From: Streptomyces prunicolor NBRC 13075 | Lineage (GTDB): Bacteria > Actinomycetota > Actinomycetes > Streptomycetales > Streptomycetaceae | Length of the DNA stretch: 64,000 bases | Assembly (NCBI RefSeq): GCF_000367365.1 | Contig: NZ_BARF01000098.1 | Location: forward strand, 62,001 to 126,000 | Direction of reading: 5' to 3' | Shown here: positions 57,178 to 64,000 of the stretch, one piece after another | Position numbering within the stretch: the first letter of the stretch is position 1 | How the letters are laid out: each line of letters begins with the position of its first letter | Position numbers and translations under genes: made by a program | The notes under the pieces: generated by a model | Seen by the model: only the letters and a program-made list of their open reading frames with translations | Told to the model about the DNA's origin: nothing | Database searches by the model: none

Positions 57178-58431
57178 ATGAAGCAAGCGACCTCCGACGT
57201 CGGCGACCTCGTTGCCCGCCGTCCCGCCGGTCAGAGCCTCGAAGCGCCGTTCTACGTCGGCGAGGAGTTCTTCGACCTCGACATCGAGGCCGTCTTCGCC
57301 CGGAGTTGGCTGTTCGTGGCCGCCGAGGCGGAGCTTCCCGAGCCCGGCGACTATGTGACGGTCGACCTCGGGTCGTACTCGATCATCGTCGTGCGCGACG
57401 ACGACGAGGACGTCCGGGCCTTCCACAACGTCTGCCGCCACCGCGGGGCGCGCATCCTCAACGAGGAGCGCGGTTCGGTGGGCAACATCGTCTGCGGATA
57501 CCACCGTTGGACATACGGCGTGGACGGCAAGCTGCTGTACGCCGAGTCCCAGGCGTCCGGTTTCGACCCGTCCTGCTTCGGGCTGCGGTCCGTGCACGCG
57601 CGCACGGTGGCCGGGCTGGTCTTCATCTGCCTCGCCCAGGAGCCGCCGGAGGACTTCGACGAGGTCGCCGCCCGTATCGCGCCGTACCTCGCACCGCACC
57701 GGCTGGCCGAGGCGAAGGTAGCCACGCAGATCGACCTGGTCGAGAACGGCAACTGGAAGCTGACCATGGAGAACAACCGGGAGTGCTACCACTGCGTGGG
57801 CCATCCCGAGCTCCAGGCCTGCTACTTCCCCATCTACGGCTACCAGGAGAAGGACATCCCGCCCGCGCTGCGGCCCGCCTACGAGCGCTTCCTGCTGGCC
57901 GACGCCGAGGCCCGAAAAACCTACGACTCGCTGGGCCTGCCGTACGCCGAGATCGAGGAACTGGACACCCGGCCCACCGGTTTCCGCATCCAGCGCGAGC
58001 CCCTCGACCTGGCCGGGGAGTCCTACACCCCGGACGGCACGGCCGCGTGCACCCGCCTGCTGGCGGACTTCCCCACGGCCCGCCTGGGCCGGCTGTCCAT
58101 GCACATCCAGCCCAACTCCTGGTTCCACTTCATGGCCGACCACGCGATCACGTTCTCCGTGATCCCGCTCGGCCCGGATCGCACCCTCGTCCGCACCACC
58201 TGGCTCGTGCACGCCGACGCCGTCGAGGGGATCGACTACGACCTCGACACGATGACGAAGGTGTGGAAGGCCACGAACGACCAGGACGCGGTGCTCGTCG
58301 CCCGCGCCCACCAGGGCATCAGCAGCCCGGCCTACCTGCCGGGCCCGTACGGCCCGACGGAGGAACAGGTCGAGGCGTTCGTCAACTGGTACGTGACCCG
58401 GCTCAAGGCACACCTGGAGCGCCGGCCATGA
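57178..58431 (+). CDS. gbcA: Rieske oxygenase, glycine betaine/stachydrine demethylase type (GbcA-like)
   Basis: A 417-residue aromatic-ring-hydroxylating-type alpha subunit. The Rieske [2Fe-2S] motif is CRHRGARILNEERG followed by CGYHRW (C-x-H ... C-x2-H, about 87-110). The mononuclear iron site is in ENGNWKLTMENNRECYHCVGHPEL, with the Asn/Glu-to-His-His ligands expected (about 185-215), and the third acidic ligand near the C-terminus. Close features to the glycine betaine monooxygenase GbcA and stachydrine demethylase; it would hydroxylate an N-methyl group, releasing formaldehyde. The next gene, its reductase, overlaps by 4 bp. The symbol is by analogy; the true substrate is untested. Confidence 0.82.
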   Translation: MKQATSDVGDLVARRPAGQSLEAPFYVGEEFFDLDIEAVFARSWLFVAAEAELPEPGDYVTVDLGSYSIIVVRDDDEDVRAFHNVCRHRGARILNEERGSVGNIVCGYHRWTYGVDGKLLYAESQASGFDPSCFGLRSVHARTVAGLVFICLAQEPPEDFDEVAARIAPYLAPHRLAEAKVATQIDLVENGNWKLTMENNRECYHCVGHPELQACYFPIYGYQEKDIPPALRPAYERFLLADAEARKTYDSLGLPYAEIEELDTRPTGFRIQREPLDLAGESYTPDGTAACTRLLADFPTARLGRLSMHIQPNSWFHFMADHAITFSVIPLGPDRTLVRTTWLVHADAVEGIDYDLDTMTKVWKATNDQDAVLVARAHQGISSPAYLPGPYGPTEEQVEAFVNWYVTRLKAHLERRP

Positions 58432-59462
58432 GCGAGACCGAAGAGCTGCTGGTCTGCCGTCAGGTGCACCCGCTCACGCACGACGTGTCCACGTTCGTGT
58501 TCGAGTACGCCGAACCCCGGCTGTTCCGGCACGACCCGGGCCAGTTCCTGACCCTGGCCCTCGACATCGACGGCCGGCCGGTCCAGCGCTGCTACACCAT
58601 CTCCTCGTCGCCCACCCGCCCCTTCCTGCTCTCGATCACCGTGAAGCGCATACCGGGCGGCCTCGTGTCGAACTGGCTGCACGACCACCTCGAACCCGGC
58701 GACACCGTGCTGGCCCACGGACCGCTCGGCGAGTTCTCCACGGCCCGGCATCCGGCACCCAAGTACCTGTTCCTGTCCGGGGGCGTCGGAGTGACCCCGT
58801 CCATGTCCATGACCAGGACGCTGTACGACCTCGCGGACCCCGCCGACGTGGTCTTCGTGCACAGCGCGCGCACCCCGGCGGACATCGTCTTCCGCCACGA
58901 ACTCGACCTCATCGCCGCGACCGCGCCCAACATCCGCATCGTCCACATCTGCGAGGAGGACCGCCCGTACGCCCCCTGGGGCGGACACCGCGGCCGGCTG
59001 ACGATCGAGACGCTCCGACAGATCGCGCCGGACTTCCTCGAACGGGAGGTCTTCACCTGCGGCCCCGCCCCCTACATGGCCGCCGTACGGCGGATGCTGT
59101 CGGACGCGGGCCTCGACATGGACCAGTACCACGAGGAGAGCTTCACCTTCGAGACACCGACCGGGCAGGCCGACACCTCGCCCGCTGTCGCTACGGACTC
59201 CGGTTTCAAGGTCGAGTTCACGCGCAGTGGACGCACCATCGAGTGCGACACCGACACCTCGCTCCTCGCCGCCGCGTCCCGAGCGGGCCTCAGCCTGCCG
59301 GCCTCGTGCGCGCAGGGCATGTGCGGCACCTGCAAGACGACCCTGCTCTCCGGCTCCGTGGACATGCAGCACAACGGGGGCATCCGGCCACGCGAGATCA
59401 CCCAGAACAAGATCCTGCTGTGCTGTTCAAAACCGCTGGAGGACGTCGTGATCGACGCGTGA
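58428..59462 (+). CDS. gbcB: Ferredoxin-NAD(P)H reductase partner of the Rieske oxygenase (GbcB-like)
   Basis: A 344-residue electron-transfer protein: an FAD-binding barrel (RCYTISSSPTRPFLLSITVK, about 48-67), an NAD(P)-binding domain (FLSGGVGVTPSMSM; FTCGPAPYMAAV) and a C-terminal plant-type [2Fe-2S] ferredoxin with CAQGMCGTC (C-x4-C-x2-C) and a last Cys in ILLCCS. It should pass electrons from NAD(P)H to the oxygenase. ATGA overlap with gbcA shows translational coupling. Stops just before a convergent macrodomain gene. Confidence 0.88.
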   Translation: MSETEELLVCRQVHPLTHDVSTFVFEYAEPRLFRHDPGQFLTLALDIDGRPVQRCYTISSSPTRPFLLSITVKRIPGGLVSNWLHDHLEPGDTVLAHGPLGEFSTARHPAPKYLFLSGGVGVTPSMSMTRTLYDLADPADVVFVHSARTPADIVFRHELDLIAATAPNIRIVHICEEDRPYAPWGGHRGRLTIETLRQIAPDFLEREVFTCGPAPYMAAVRRMLSDAGLDMDQYHEESFTFETPTGQADTSPAVATDSGFKVEFTRSGRTIECDTDTSLLAAASRAGLSLPASCAQGMCGTCKTTLLSGSVDMQHNGGIRPREITQNKILLCCSKPLEDVVIDA

Positions 59463-59498
59463 GGACCGTCCCACCAGCAGATGGGCCACGACCGCCAC

Positions 59499-60014
59499 TC
59501 AGCGGGCCTGCCGACCGAACGCCTCGAACGCCGCCTCGTCGAAGAGCACGAAGGTGACCTCGTCGACCGAGGTCTCCGCGGCTCGCACGGTTTCTACGGC
59601 GATGCGCGCGGCGTCGTCCATCGGCCAGCCGTAGATACCGGCGGACACGGCGGGGAACGCGACCGTACGGGCACCCAGCTCGTCCGCGACCCGCAGCGAC
59701 TCCCGGTAGCAGGAGGCGAGTTGCTCCGAGCGGTCCTCCTCGCGGGAGTACACGGGACCGACCGTGTGGATCACCCACTGGGCGTCCAGTTCGCCCGCAG
59801 TCGTCGCGACCGCCTGGCCGGTACGCAGCCCCTTGCCGTAGTGCGAGGCACGGAGCTTGCGGCAGTCCGCCAGGATCGCCGGGCCGCCCCGGCGGTGGAT
59901 CGCACCGTCGACGCCTCCGCCGCCCAGGAGGGAGGAGTTGGCCGCGTTGACGATCGCGTCGGCGGTCTGCCGGGTTATGTCCCCCCGGACGAGGGTGATG
60001 GTGACGGTGGTCAT
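59499..60014 (-). CDS. Macrodomain O-acetyl-ADP-ribose deacetylase
   Basis: A 171-residue single macrodomain, about the size of E. coli YmdB. Conserved ADP-ribose contacts are present: the acidic residue in LVRGDITRQTADAIVNAANSSLLGGGGVDGAIHRRGG, and AFPAVSAGIYGWP near the phosphate-binding loop. Such proteins deacetylate O-acetyl-ADP-ribose made by sirtuins or remove ADP-ribose from proteins and nucleic acids. Its ATG overlaps the stop of the preceding oxidoreductase gene by 4 bp, so the two are translationally coupled. ADP-ribosylglycohydrolase and sirtuin genes lie elsewhere in the window. Confidence 0.9.
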   Translation of the reverse strand: MTTVTITLVRGDITRQTADAIVNAANSSLLGGGGVDGAIHRRGGPAILADCRKLRASHYGKGLRTGQAVATTAGELDAQWVIHTVGPVYSREEDRSEQLASCYRESLRVADELGARTVAFPAVSAGIYGWPMDDAARIAVETVRAAETSVDEVTFVLFDEAAFEAFGRQAR

Positions 60015-61429
60015 GACTGCCTCAGTCGTCGCCAGACGGCCTTCGCCGCGTTGTGTCCCGACATGCCGTGCACACCGGGGCCCGGCGGGGTGGCCGAGGA
60101 GCAGATGAAGACGGCCGGGTGCGGGGTGCCGTACGGGGAGAGGGAAAGCTTGGGCCGCAGCAGGATCTGGAGTCCGGAGACCGCGCCCGTGCCGATGTCG
60201 CCGCCCACGTAGTTGGCGTTGCGGACGGCGAGTTCCGGCGGGCCCGCGGTCGCCCGGGCCAGGACGCGGTCGCGGAATCCCGGGGCGAAGCGCTCCAGTT
60301 GGCGTTCCAGGGCGTCGGTGAGGTCGCCGGTCCAGCCGCTGGGGACATGGCCGTAGGCCCAGAAGACCTGCTTGCCGGCCGGCGCCCGGGTGGGGTCGAC
60401 GATGCTGGGCTGCACGGTGATCATGAACGGCCGCTCGGGGGCGCGGTTCTCGCGGGACGCGGCGCGCAGGGCGGTGCCGATCTCCGCGCTGTCGGCGCCG
60501 ATCTGTACGGTGCCGGCGGTGCGGGCCTCCTTGGCGGTCCAGGGCACCGGCCCGTCCAGGGCGTAGTCGACCTTGAACACGCCTGCGCCGTAACGGTAGT
60601 TCGCGTAGTAGTCGCCGAACCCCGCGATCTTCGCCAGGGCCGTGGGCGAGGTGTCGAAGACGTAGGCGCGGGCCGGCGGCAGGTCGTCGAGACGCTTGAC
60701 CTCGTAGTCGGTGTGGATCTCGCCGCCGAGGTCCTTCAGGTAGGCGGCGAGCGCGTCCGAGATGGACTGGGAGCCGCCGCGGGCCACCGGCCAGCCACGC
60801 GCGTGCGCCGCGAGGGCGAAGACCAGGCCGATCGCGCCGGTGGCGAAGCCGCTGAGCGGTGCCATGACATGGCCGACCAGTCCGGCGAACAGGGTCTTGG
60901 CGCGCTCGTCCCGGAAGCGGCTGGTCAGCCAGGTCGACGGGGGCAGCCCGGTCAGGCCGAAGCGGGCGAGGGTGACCGGGTCGCGCGGCAGCGCGGTGCG
61001 CGGCAGGGACATGAAGTCGCGGACCAGGGTGTCCCACTTGGGGAGGAAGGGCTCGACCAGCCTGCGGTACGTCCCCGCGTCACGCGGCCCGAACGAGGCG
61101 GCCGTCTCGGCGACCGACCGCGACAGCACGGCCGCGCTGCCGTCGGTGAAGGGATGCGCCATGGGCAGCTCGGCGTGCAGCCACTCCAGGCCGTAGCGCT
61201 CCAGCGGCAGGGCGCGGAACGCCGGGGAGTTGATACCGAGCGGGTGCGCCGCCGCGCAGGGGTCGTGCCGGAAGCCGGGGAGGGTGAGCTCCTCGGTGCG
61301 GGCGCCCCCGCCCACGGTGTCCCGTGCCTCGAACACGGCCACGGAGAAGCCGCGCCGGGCCAGCTCGACGGCGGCCGTCAGTCCGTTCGGCCCCGCACCC
61401 ACCACGACCGCGTCCAGCATCGACGGCAC
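60011..61429 (-). CDS. FAD-dependent oxidoreductase of the CrtI/phytoene-desaturase-like family
   Basis: A 472-residue flavoprotein. The N-terminal FAD motif VVVGAGPNGLTAAVELARRGFSVAVFEA (about 8-35) is followed by DTVGGGARTEE, LTLPGFRHD, and a C-terminal GGDIGTGAVSGLQILLRPKLSL with the GD/FAD ribityl contact. This is the NAD(P)/FAD-dependent amine-oxidase-like group containing phytoene desaturases and retinol saturases; no carotenoid genes are near, so the substrate is open. The GTG start at 61429 has GAAGGGG upstream; an ATG four codons in is possible. Coupled to the macrodomain gene. Confidence 0.82.
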   Translation of the reverse strand: MPSMLDAVVVGAGPNGLTAAVELARRGFSVAVFEARDTVGGGARTEELTLPGFRHDPCAAAHPLGINSPAFRALPLERYGLEWLHAELPMAHPFTDGSAAVLSRSVAETAASFGPRDAGTYRRLVEPFLPKWDTLVRDFMSLPRTALPRDPVTLARFGLTGLPPSTWLTSRFRDERAKTLFAGLVGHVMAPLSGFATGAIGLVFALAAHARGWPVARGGSQSISDALAAYLKDLGGEIHTDYEVKRLDDLPPARAYVFDTSPTALAKIAGFGDYYANYRYGAGVFKVDYALDGPVPWTAKEARTAGTVQIGADSAEIGTALRAASRENRAPERPFMITVQPSIVDPTRAPAGKQVFWAYGHVPSGWTGDLTDALERQLERFAPGFRDRVLARATAGPPELAVRNANYVGGDIGTGAVSGLQILLRPKLSLSPYGTPHPAVFICSSATPPGPGVHGMSGHNAAKAVWRRLRQS

Positions 61430-61530
61430 CTTGGGACCCCTTCGTCAGCCGATGGCAACCAGGACGTCAGGATATGCCGCGGGACCGACAACCCCGGGGC
61501 CAGCCCGTCCAGTGTGCGGAACCCGTGACC

Positions 61531-62373
61531 CTACGACGCCCTCAGCAGCTCCATCACGCGCCGTGCGGTCGCCGTGTCCCGGGCCGCCGTGAAGGGCAGC
61601 GTGTTGCCGCCCGTGATGCGGAATGGCTCTCCCGTGAGCGTGAGGTGCGCGCCGCCCGCCTCCTCGACGAGGAGCAGGCCCGCCGCGTGGTCCCAGGCGG
61701 CCTCCCAGGAGAACGCCGTGGCGTCCAACTCGCCCCGGGCGACGGCGAGATACTCCAGGCCGGCCGAGCCGCACGGACGCGTGCGCACACCGTCCGCCCA
61801 CAGGCCGAGCAGGGCACGCTTCTGGGCGTCCGTCGTGTAGTCCGGGTGGGAGGTGGCCACTTCCAGGTCCCGGGCGGGGTCCGGGACACCGGAGCGCAGG
61901 CGTGCGCCGTCGAGGAAGGCGCCGCCGCCCTTGACGGCCGTGGCCATCTGGTCGCGGGCCGCCGCGTAGGTCCAGGAGGCGAGCAGCTCCCCGTGCCGGA
62001 CCAGGGCGACCAGGGTGCAGAAACCGGTCTCGCCGCGCACGAACTGGCGTGTCCCGTCGACCGGGTCGACGATCCAGACCGGGGCGTCGCCCTGTATCGC
62101 CTCGTACGTCTCCGGGTCGGCGTGCACCGCTTCCTCGCCGACGACCACGGAGCCGTGCAGGAGGGCGCCGAGCACCTTCGTCAGATACCGCTCGGCGTCG
62201 CGGTCGGCGTCCGTGACCAGGTCGTGCGGGCCGCTCTTCTGGTCGACCTCGTGCGCGGCGAGCTGCCGGAAGCGGGGCATGATCTCCGTGGCCGCCGCCC
62301 TGCGGATGGCTTCTTCGACGTCGGCCGTGTGCTGTGCGAGAAACTCGTCGATGGTTTCGGTGTCTTCGATCAT
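61531..62373 (-). CDS. Inositol monophosphatase family phosphatase
   Basis: A 280-residue lithium-sensitive-type phosphatase with the metal-binding blocks GEEAVHADPETYEAI (Glu), IVDPVDGTRQFVRG (DP-D-GT) and WEAAWDHAAGLLLVEEAGG, in normal order and spacing. Possible substrates are inositol phosphates, histidinol phosphate or 3'-phosphoadenosine 5'-phosphate; sequence alone does not decide. The ATG at 62373 is favoured; GGAGG lies very near it. The open frame continues 36 bp further without a better start. No operon partner is evident. Confidence 0.85.
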   Translation of the reverse strand: MIEDTETIDEFLAQHTADVEEAIRRAAATEIMPRFRQLAAHEVDQKSGPHDLVTDADRDAERYLTKVLGALLHGSVVVGEEAVHADPETYEAIQGDAPVWIVDPVDGTRQFVRGETGFCTLVALVRHGELLASWTYAAARDQMATAVKGGGAFLDGARLRSGVPDPARDLEVATSHPDYTTDAQKRALLGLWADGVRTRPCGSAGLEYLAVARGELDATAFSWEAAWDHAAGLLLVEEAGGAHLTLTGEPFRITGGNTLPFTAARDTATARRVMELLRAS

Positions 62374-62458
62374 GCCTCCATGAGAGCACGCGTCACTGAC
62401 AATCCCCACCCGCCCGGTGCACTCCGGGTGGAATCACCATGAACACCCGGGTTCGGGA

Positions 62459-64000
62459 TCACCGTCCCACGGCGTATCCCTGCATGCCCCGGGGATTCGC
62501 CGCCGCCGACAGGATCCCGGCCGCCGGATCCCGGGCGACCGCGCACAGCCGCCCCTCCGACCAGGCGTCGGTGACGGTCACGTCATGGCCGCGTCGGCGC
62601 AGCTCCTCCACCACGGCCGCGTCCGTGCGGGCCTCGACGGTGACGCTCCCGGGCCGCATGCCGCGCGGATAGAAGGAACTCGGGAAGCTGTCGTTGTGCC
62701 AGTTCGGGGCGTCGATCGCGCCCTGGAGGTCGAGGCCGCCGCGTGCCTTCGCGCGCGTGGCGACCGCCAGGAAGAAGTGCAGCTGCCACTGGTCCTGCTG
62801 GTCCCCGCCGGGCGTGCCGAACGCCAGGACCGGCACTCCGTCGCGCAGGGCGATCGACGGGGTGAGTGTGGTGCGCGGACGGCGGCCCGGGGCAAGGGAG
62901 TTGGGCAGTTCGGGCTCCAGCCAGGCCATCTGGAGCCGGGTGCCGAGCGGAAAGCCCAGCTCGGGCACCACCGGGTTGGACTGCAGCCAACCGCCGCTGG
63001 GCGTGGCCGCGATCATGTTGCCCCAGCGGTCGACGACGTCGAGATGGCAGGTGTCGCCCCGCGTACCGCCGTCGGCGCTCACCCGCGCGACGGTCGGCTC
63101 CCCCGCCCCCATCGGATCGAACCCGGACTCCTTGGGCGCCACCACGCGCGCGTGCCCGCACAACCGCGGGGCACGCCCTCCAGGGCTGCCGGGCCGCAGC
63201 TCGTACGACGCCTTCTCCCCGATCAGCTCCCGCCGCGCCGCGTTGTAGTCCGCCGACAGCAACTCCCCCAGCGGTACGGCGTCCTCGCCCGCGTCCCCGT
63301 ACCAGGCCTCCCGGTCGGCCATCGCGAGCTTGCAGCCCTCGATCAGCAGATGGACGTAGTCGGCGGACCCGTAGGCGGGCAACTCGGCCGGGAGCAGCGC
63401 CAGTTGCTGGAGGAAGGCGGGGCCCTGACTCCAGGGGCCGGCCTTGCAGAGCGTCCAGCCGTTCCAGTCGTACGTCGCCGGGGCCTCGTAGGACGCGGAC
63501 CAGGAGGCCAGATCGGCAGCCGTGAGCGTGCCGGTGTGGCGCTCGCCGCTGGTGTCCATGGTGGGCCGCTGCGCCTGCCGTACGAGGGCTTCGGCGATGA
63601 ACCCGGACCGCCACACCTCCCGCGCCGCCTCGATCTGGGCCTCCCGGTCCCCCGCCCCGGCGACCTCGGTGAGCAGCCGCTTCCAGGTGGCGGCGAGGGC
63701 GGGGTTGCGGAACAGCTCGCCGGGCCGGGGCGCCTTCCCGCCGGGCAGGTACACGTCCGCCGACGAGGTCCACTCCGTCTCGAACAGCTCCCGTACGGCC
63801 TCGACGGTCGCCCCGACGTTGTCCACGCACGCGTGCCCGTCCTCGGCGTACCCGATGGCGTACTTCAGGACGTCGGCCAGCGACTTCGTGCCGTGGTCGC
63901 GGAGGAGAAGCATCCAGGCGTCGAAGGCACCGGGGACGGCCGCCGCGAGGGGTCCCGTACCGGGTACGAGATCCAGACCGAGTGCCCTGTAGTGGTCGAT
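62459..64000 (-). CDS. ggt: Gamma-glutamyltransferase family protein, 5' truncated by window edge
   Basis: C-terminal 513 codons of a gamma-glutamyltransferase/acylase-family proenzyme; the N-terminus lies beyond the window. The autocleavage site is recognisable at GTRGDTCHLDVVDRWGNMIAATPSGGWL: the Thr of DTCH is the predicted nucleophile of the small subunit, and the second Thr of the usual TTH is Cys here. GTPGGDQQDQWQLHFFLAV near the end is the conserved oxyanion/GG region. It transfers or hydrolyses gamma-glutamyl groups, or acts as an acylase in some branches. Location of export signal cannot be judged. Confidence 0.85.
   Translation of the reverse strand: MDHYRALGLDLVPGTGPLAAAVPGAFDAWMLLLRDHGTKSLADVLKYAIGYAEDGHACVDNVGATVEAVRELFETEWTSSADVYLPGGKAPRPGELFRNPALAATWKRLLTEVAGAGDREAQIEAAREVWRSGFIAEALVRQAQRPTMDTSGERHTGTLTAADLASWSASYEAPATYDWNGWTLCKAGPWSQGPAFLQQLALLPAELPAYGSADYVHLLIEGCKLAMADREAWYGDAGEDAVPLGELLSADYNAARRELIGEKASYELRPGSPGGRAPRLCGHARVVAPKESGFDPMGAGEPTVARVSADGGTRGDTCHLDVVDRWGNMIAATPSGGWLQSNPVVPELGFPLGTRLQMAWLEPELPNSLAPGRRPRTTLTPSIALRDGVPVLAFGTPGGDQQDQWQLHFFLAVATRAKARGGLDLQGAIDAPNWHNDSFPSSFYPRGMRPGSVTVEARTDAAVVEELRRRGHDVTVTDAWSEGRLCAVARDPAAGILSAAANPRGMQGYAVGR

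Noticed and set aside
1..64000. tRNA, rRNA, CRISPR array, prophage or insertion sequence
   Set aside because: I scanned for cloverleaf-like stretches, direct repeats with unique spacers, transposase and integrase motifs and found none. A tRNA scan and IS search would confirm this.

Overview
The window is high-GC actinobacterial DNA, almost certainly from a Streptomyces chromosome. The evidence is the strong G/C third-position bias, a PAS-GAF-SpoIIE-ATPase phosphatase, a Hanks-type Ser/Thr kinase, many TetR/IclR regulators, secreted multidomain glycanases and peptidases, GTG and TTG starts, and many starts that look leaderless. No tRNA, rRNA, CRISPR array, prophage or intact insertion sequence was seen. 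Assignments rest on reading motifs in the translations; no database search was run.

Layout. 1-4.6 kb: two convergent secreted glucanases, an alpha-1,3-glucanase (GH87 type, 5' end outside the window) and a beta-1,3-glucanase (GH64 type, with a CebR-like operator); together they could attack fungal cell walls. 4.8-17.1 kb: thioesterase-like protein, TetR regulator, methyltransferase, SpoIIE-type phosphatase, an MFS exporter with an unusual C-terminal extension of Ig-like repeats, a SRPBCC protein, an Rv2578c-type radical SAM protein behind a LexA-like box, a secreted alpha/beta-hydrolase peptidase, RidA and a HEAT-repeat protein. 17.4-26.7 kb: an ethylmalonyl-CoA pathway locus (double 3-hydroxyacyl-CoA dehydrogenase, TetR regulator, ccr, ethylmalonyl-CoA mutase, beta-methylmalyl-CoA lyase, MaoC hydratase, acyl-CoA dehydrogenase). 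The last five genes are packed with gaps of 17 nt or less and look like one transcript for C2 assimilation and extender-unit supply. 26.9-28.4 kb: psd-pssA for phosphatidylethanolamine synthesis, closed by a strong terminator. 28.5-37.9 kb: glycerate kinase, ADP-ribosylglycohydrolase, a TetR/NAD-epimerase divergent pair with a large operator, Nudix hydrolase and sirtuin. In the middle lies a decayed stretch with short-chain dehydrogenase remnants, a degenerate repeat array, an orphan antitoxin and a repeat-protein gene broken by an in-frame amber codon.

37.9-48.7 kb: methyltransferase, a two-component pair, an alkylation-repair pair (Ada/AlkA-like plus MGMT), an aminotransferase, a TetR/SDR divergent pair controlled by a 24-bp-arm palindrome, and a phosphate module (Pit transporter, small membrane protein, PPK2). 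49-54 kb: a secreted M1 metallopeptidase, then a divergent pair made of a Ser/Thr kinase and a protein that joins a putative PIN/NYN-like nuclease domain to a phosphopeptide-binding FHA domain. 54.1-59.5 kb: an IclR regulator with tandem operator boxes ahead of an oxidative N-demethylation cassette (DgcA/StcD-like flavoprotein, GbcA-like Rieske oxygenase, GbcB-like reductase), likely for glycine betaine or a related betaine. 59.5-64 kb: a CrtI-like oxidoreductase coupled to a macrodomain protein, an inositol-monophosphatase-family enzyme, and a gamma-glutamyltransferase cut by the window edge.

The parts most worth a second look are the nuclease-like/FHA protein beside the kinase, the repeat array and broken genes at 32.6-37.1 kb, the three large operators, and the recurring TANNNT-N6-ATG leaderless starts.
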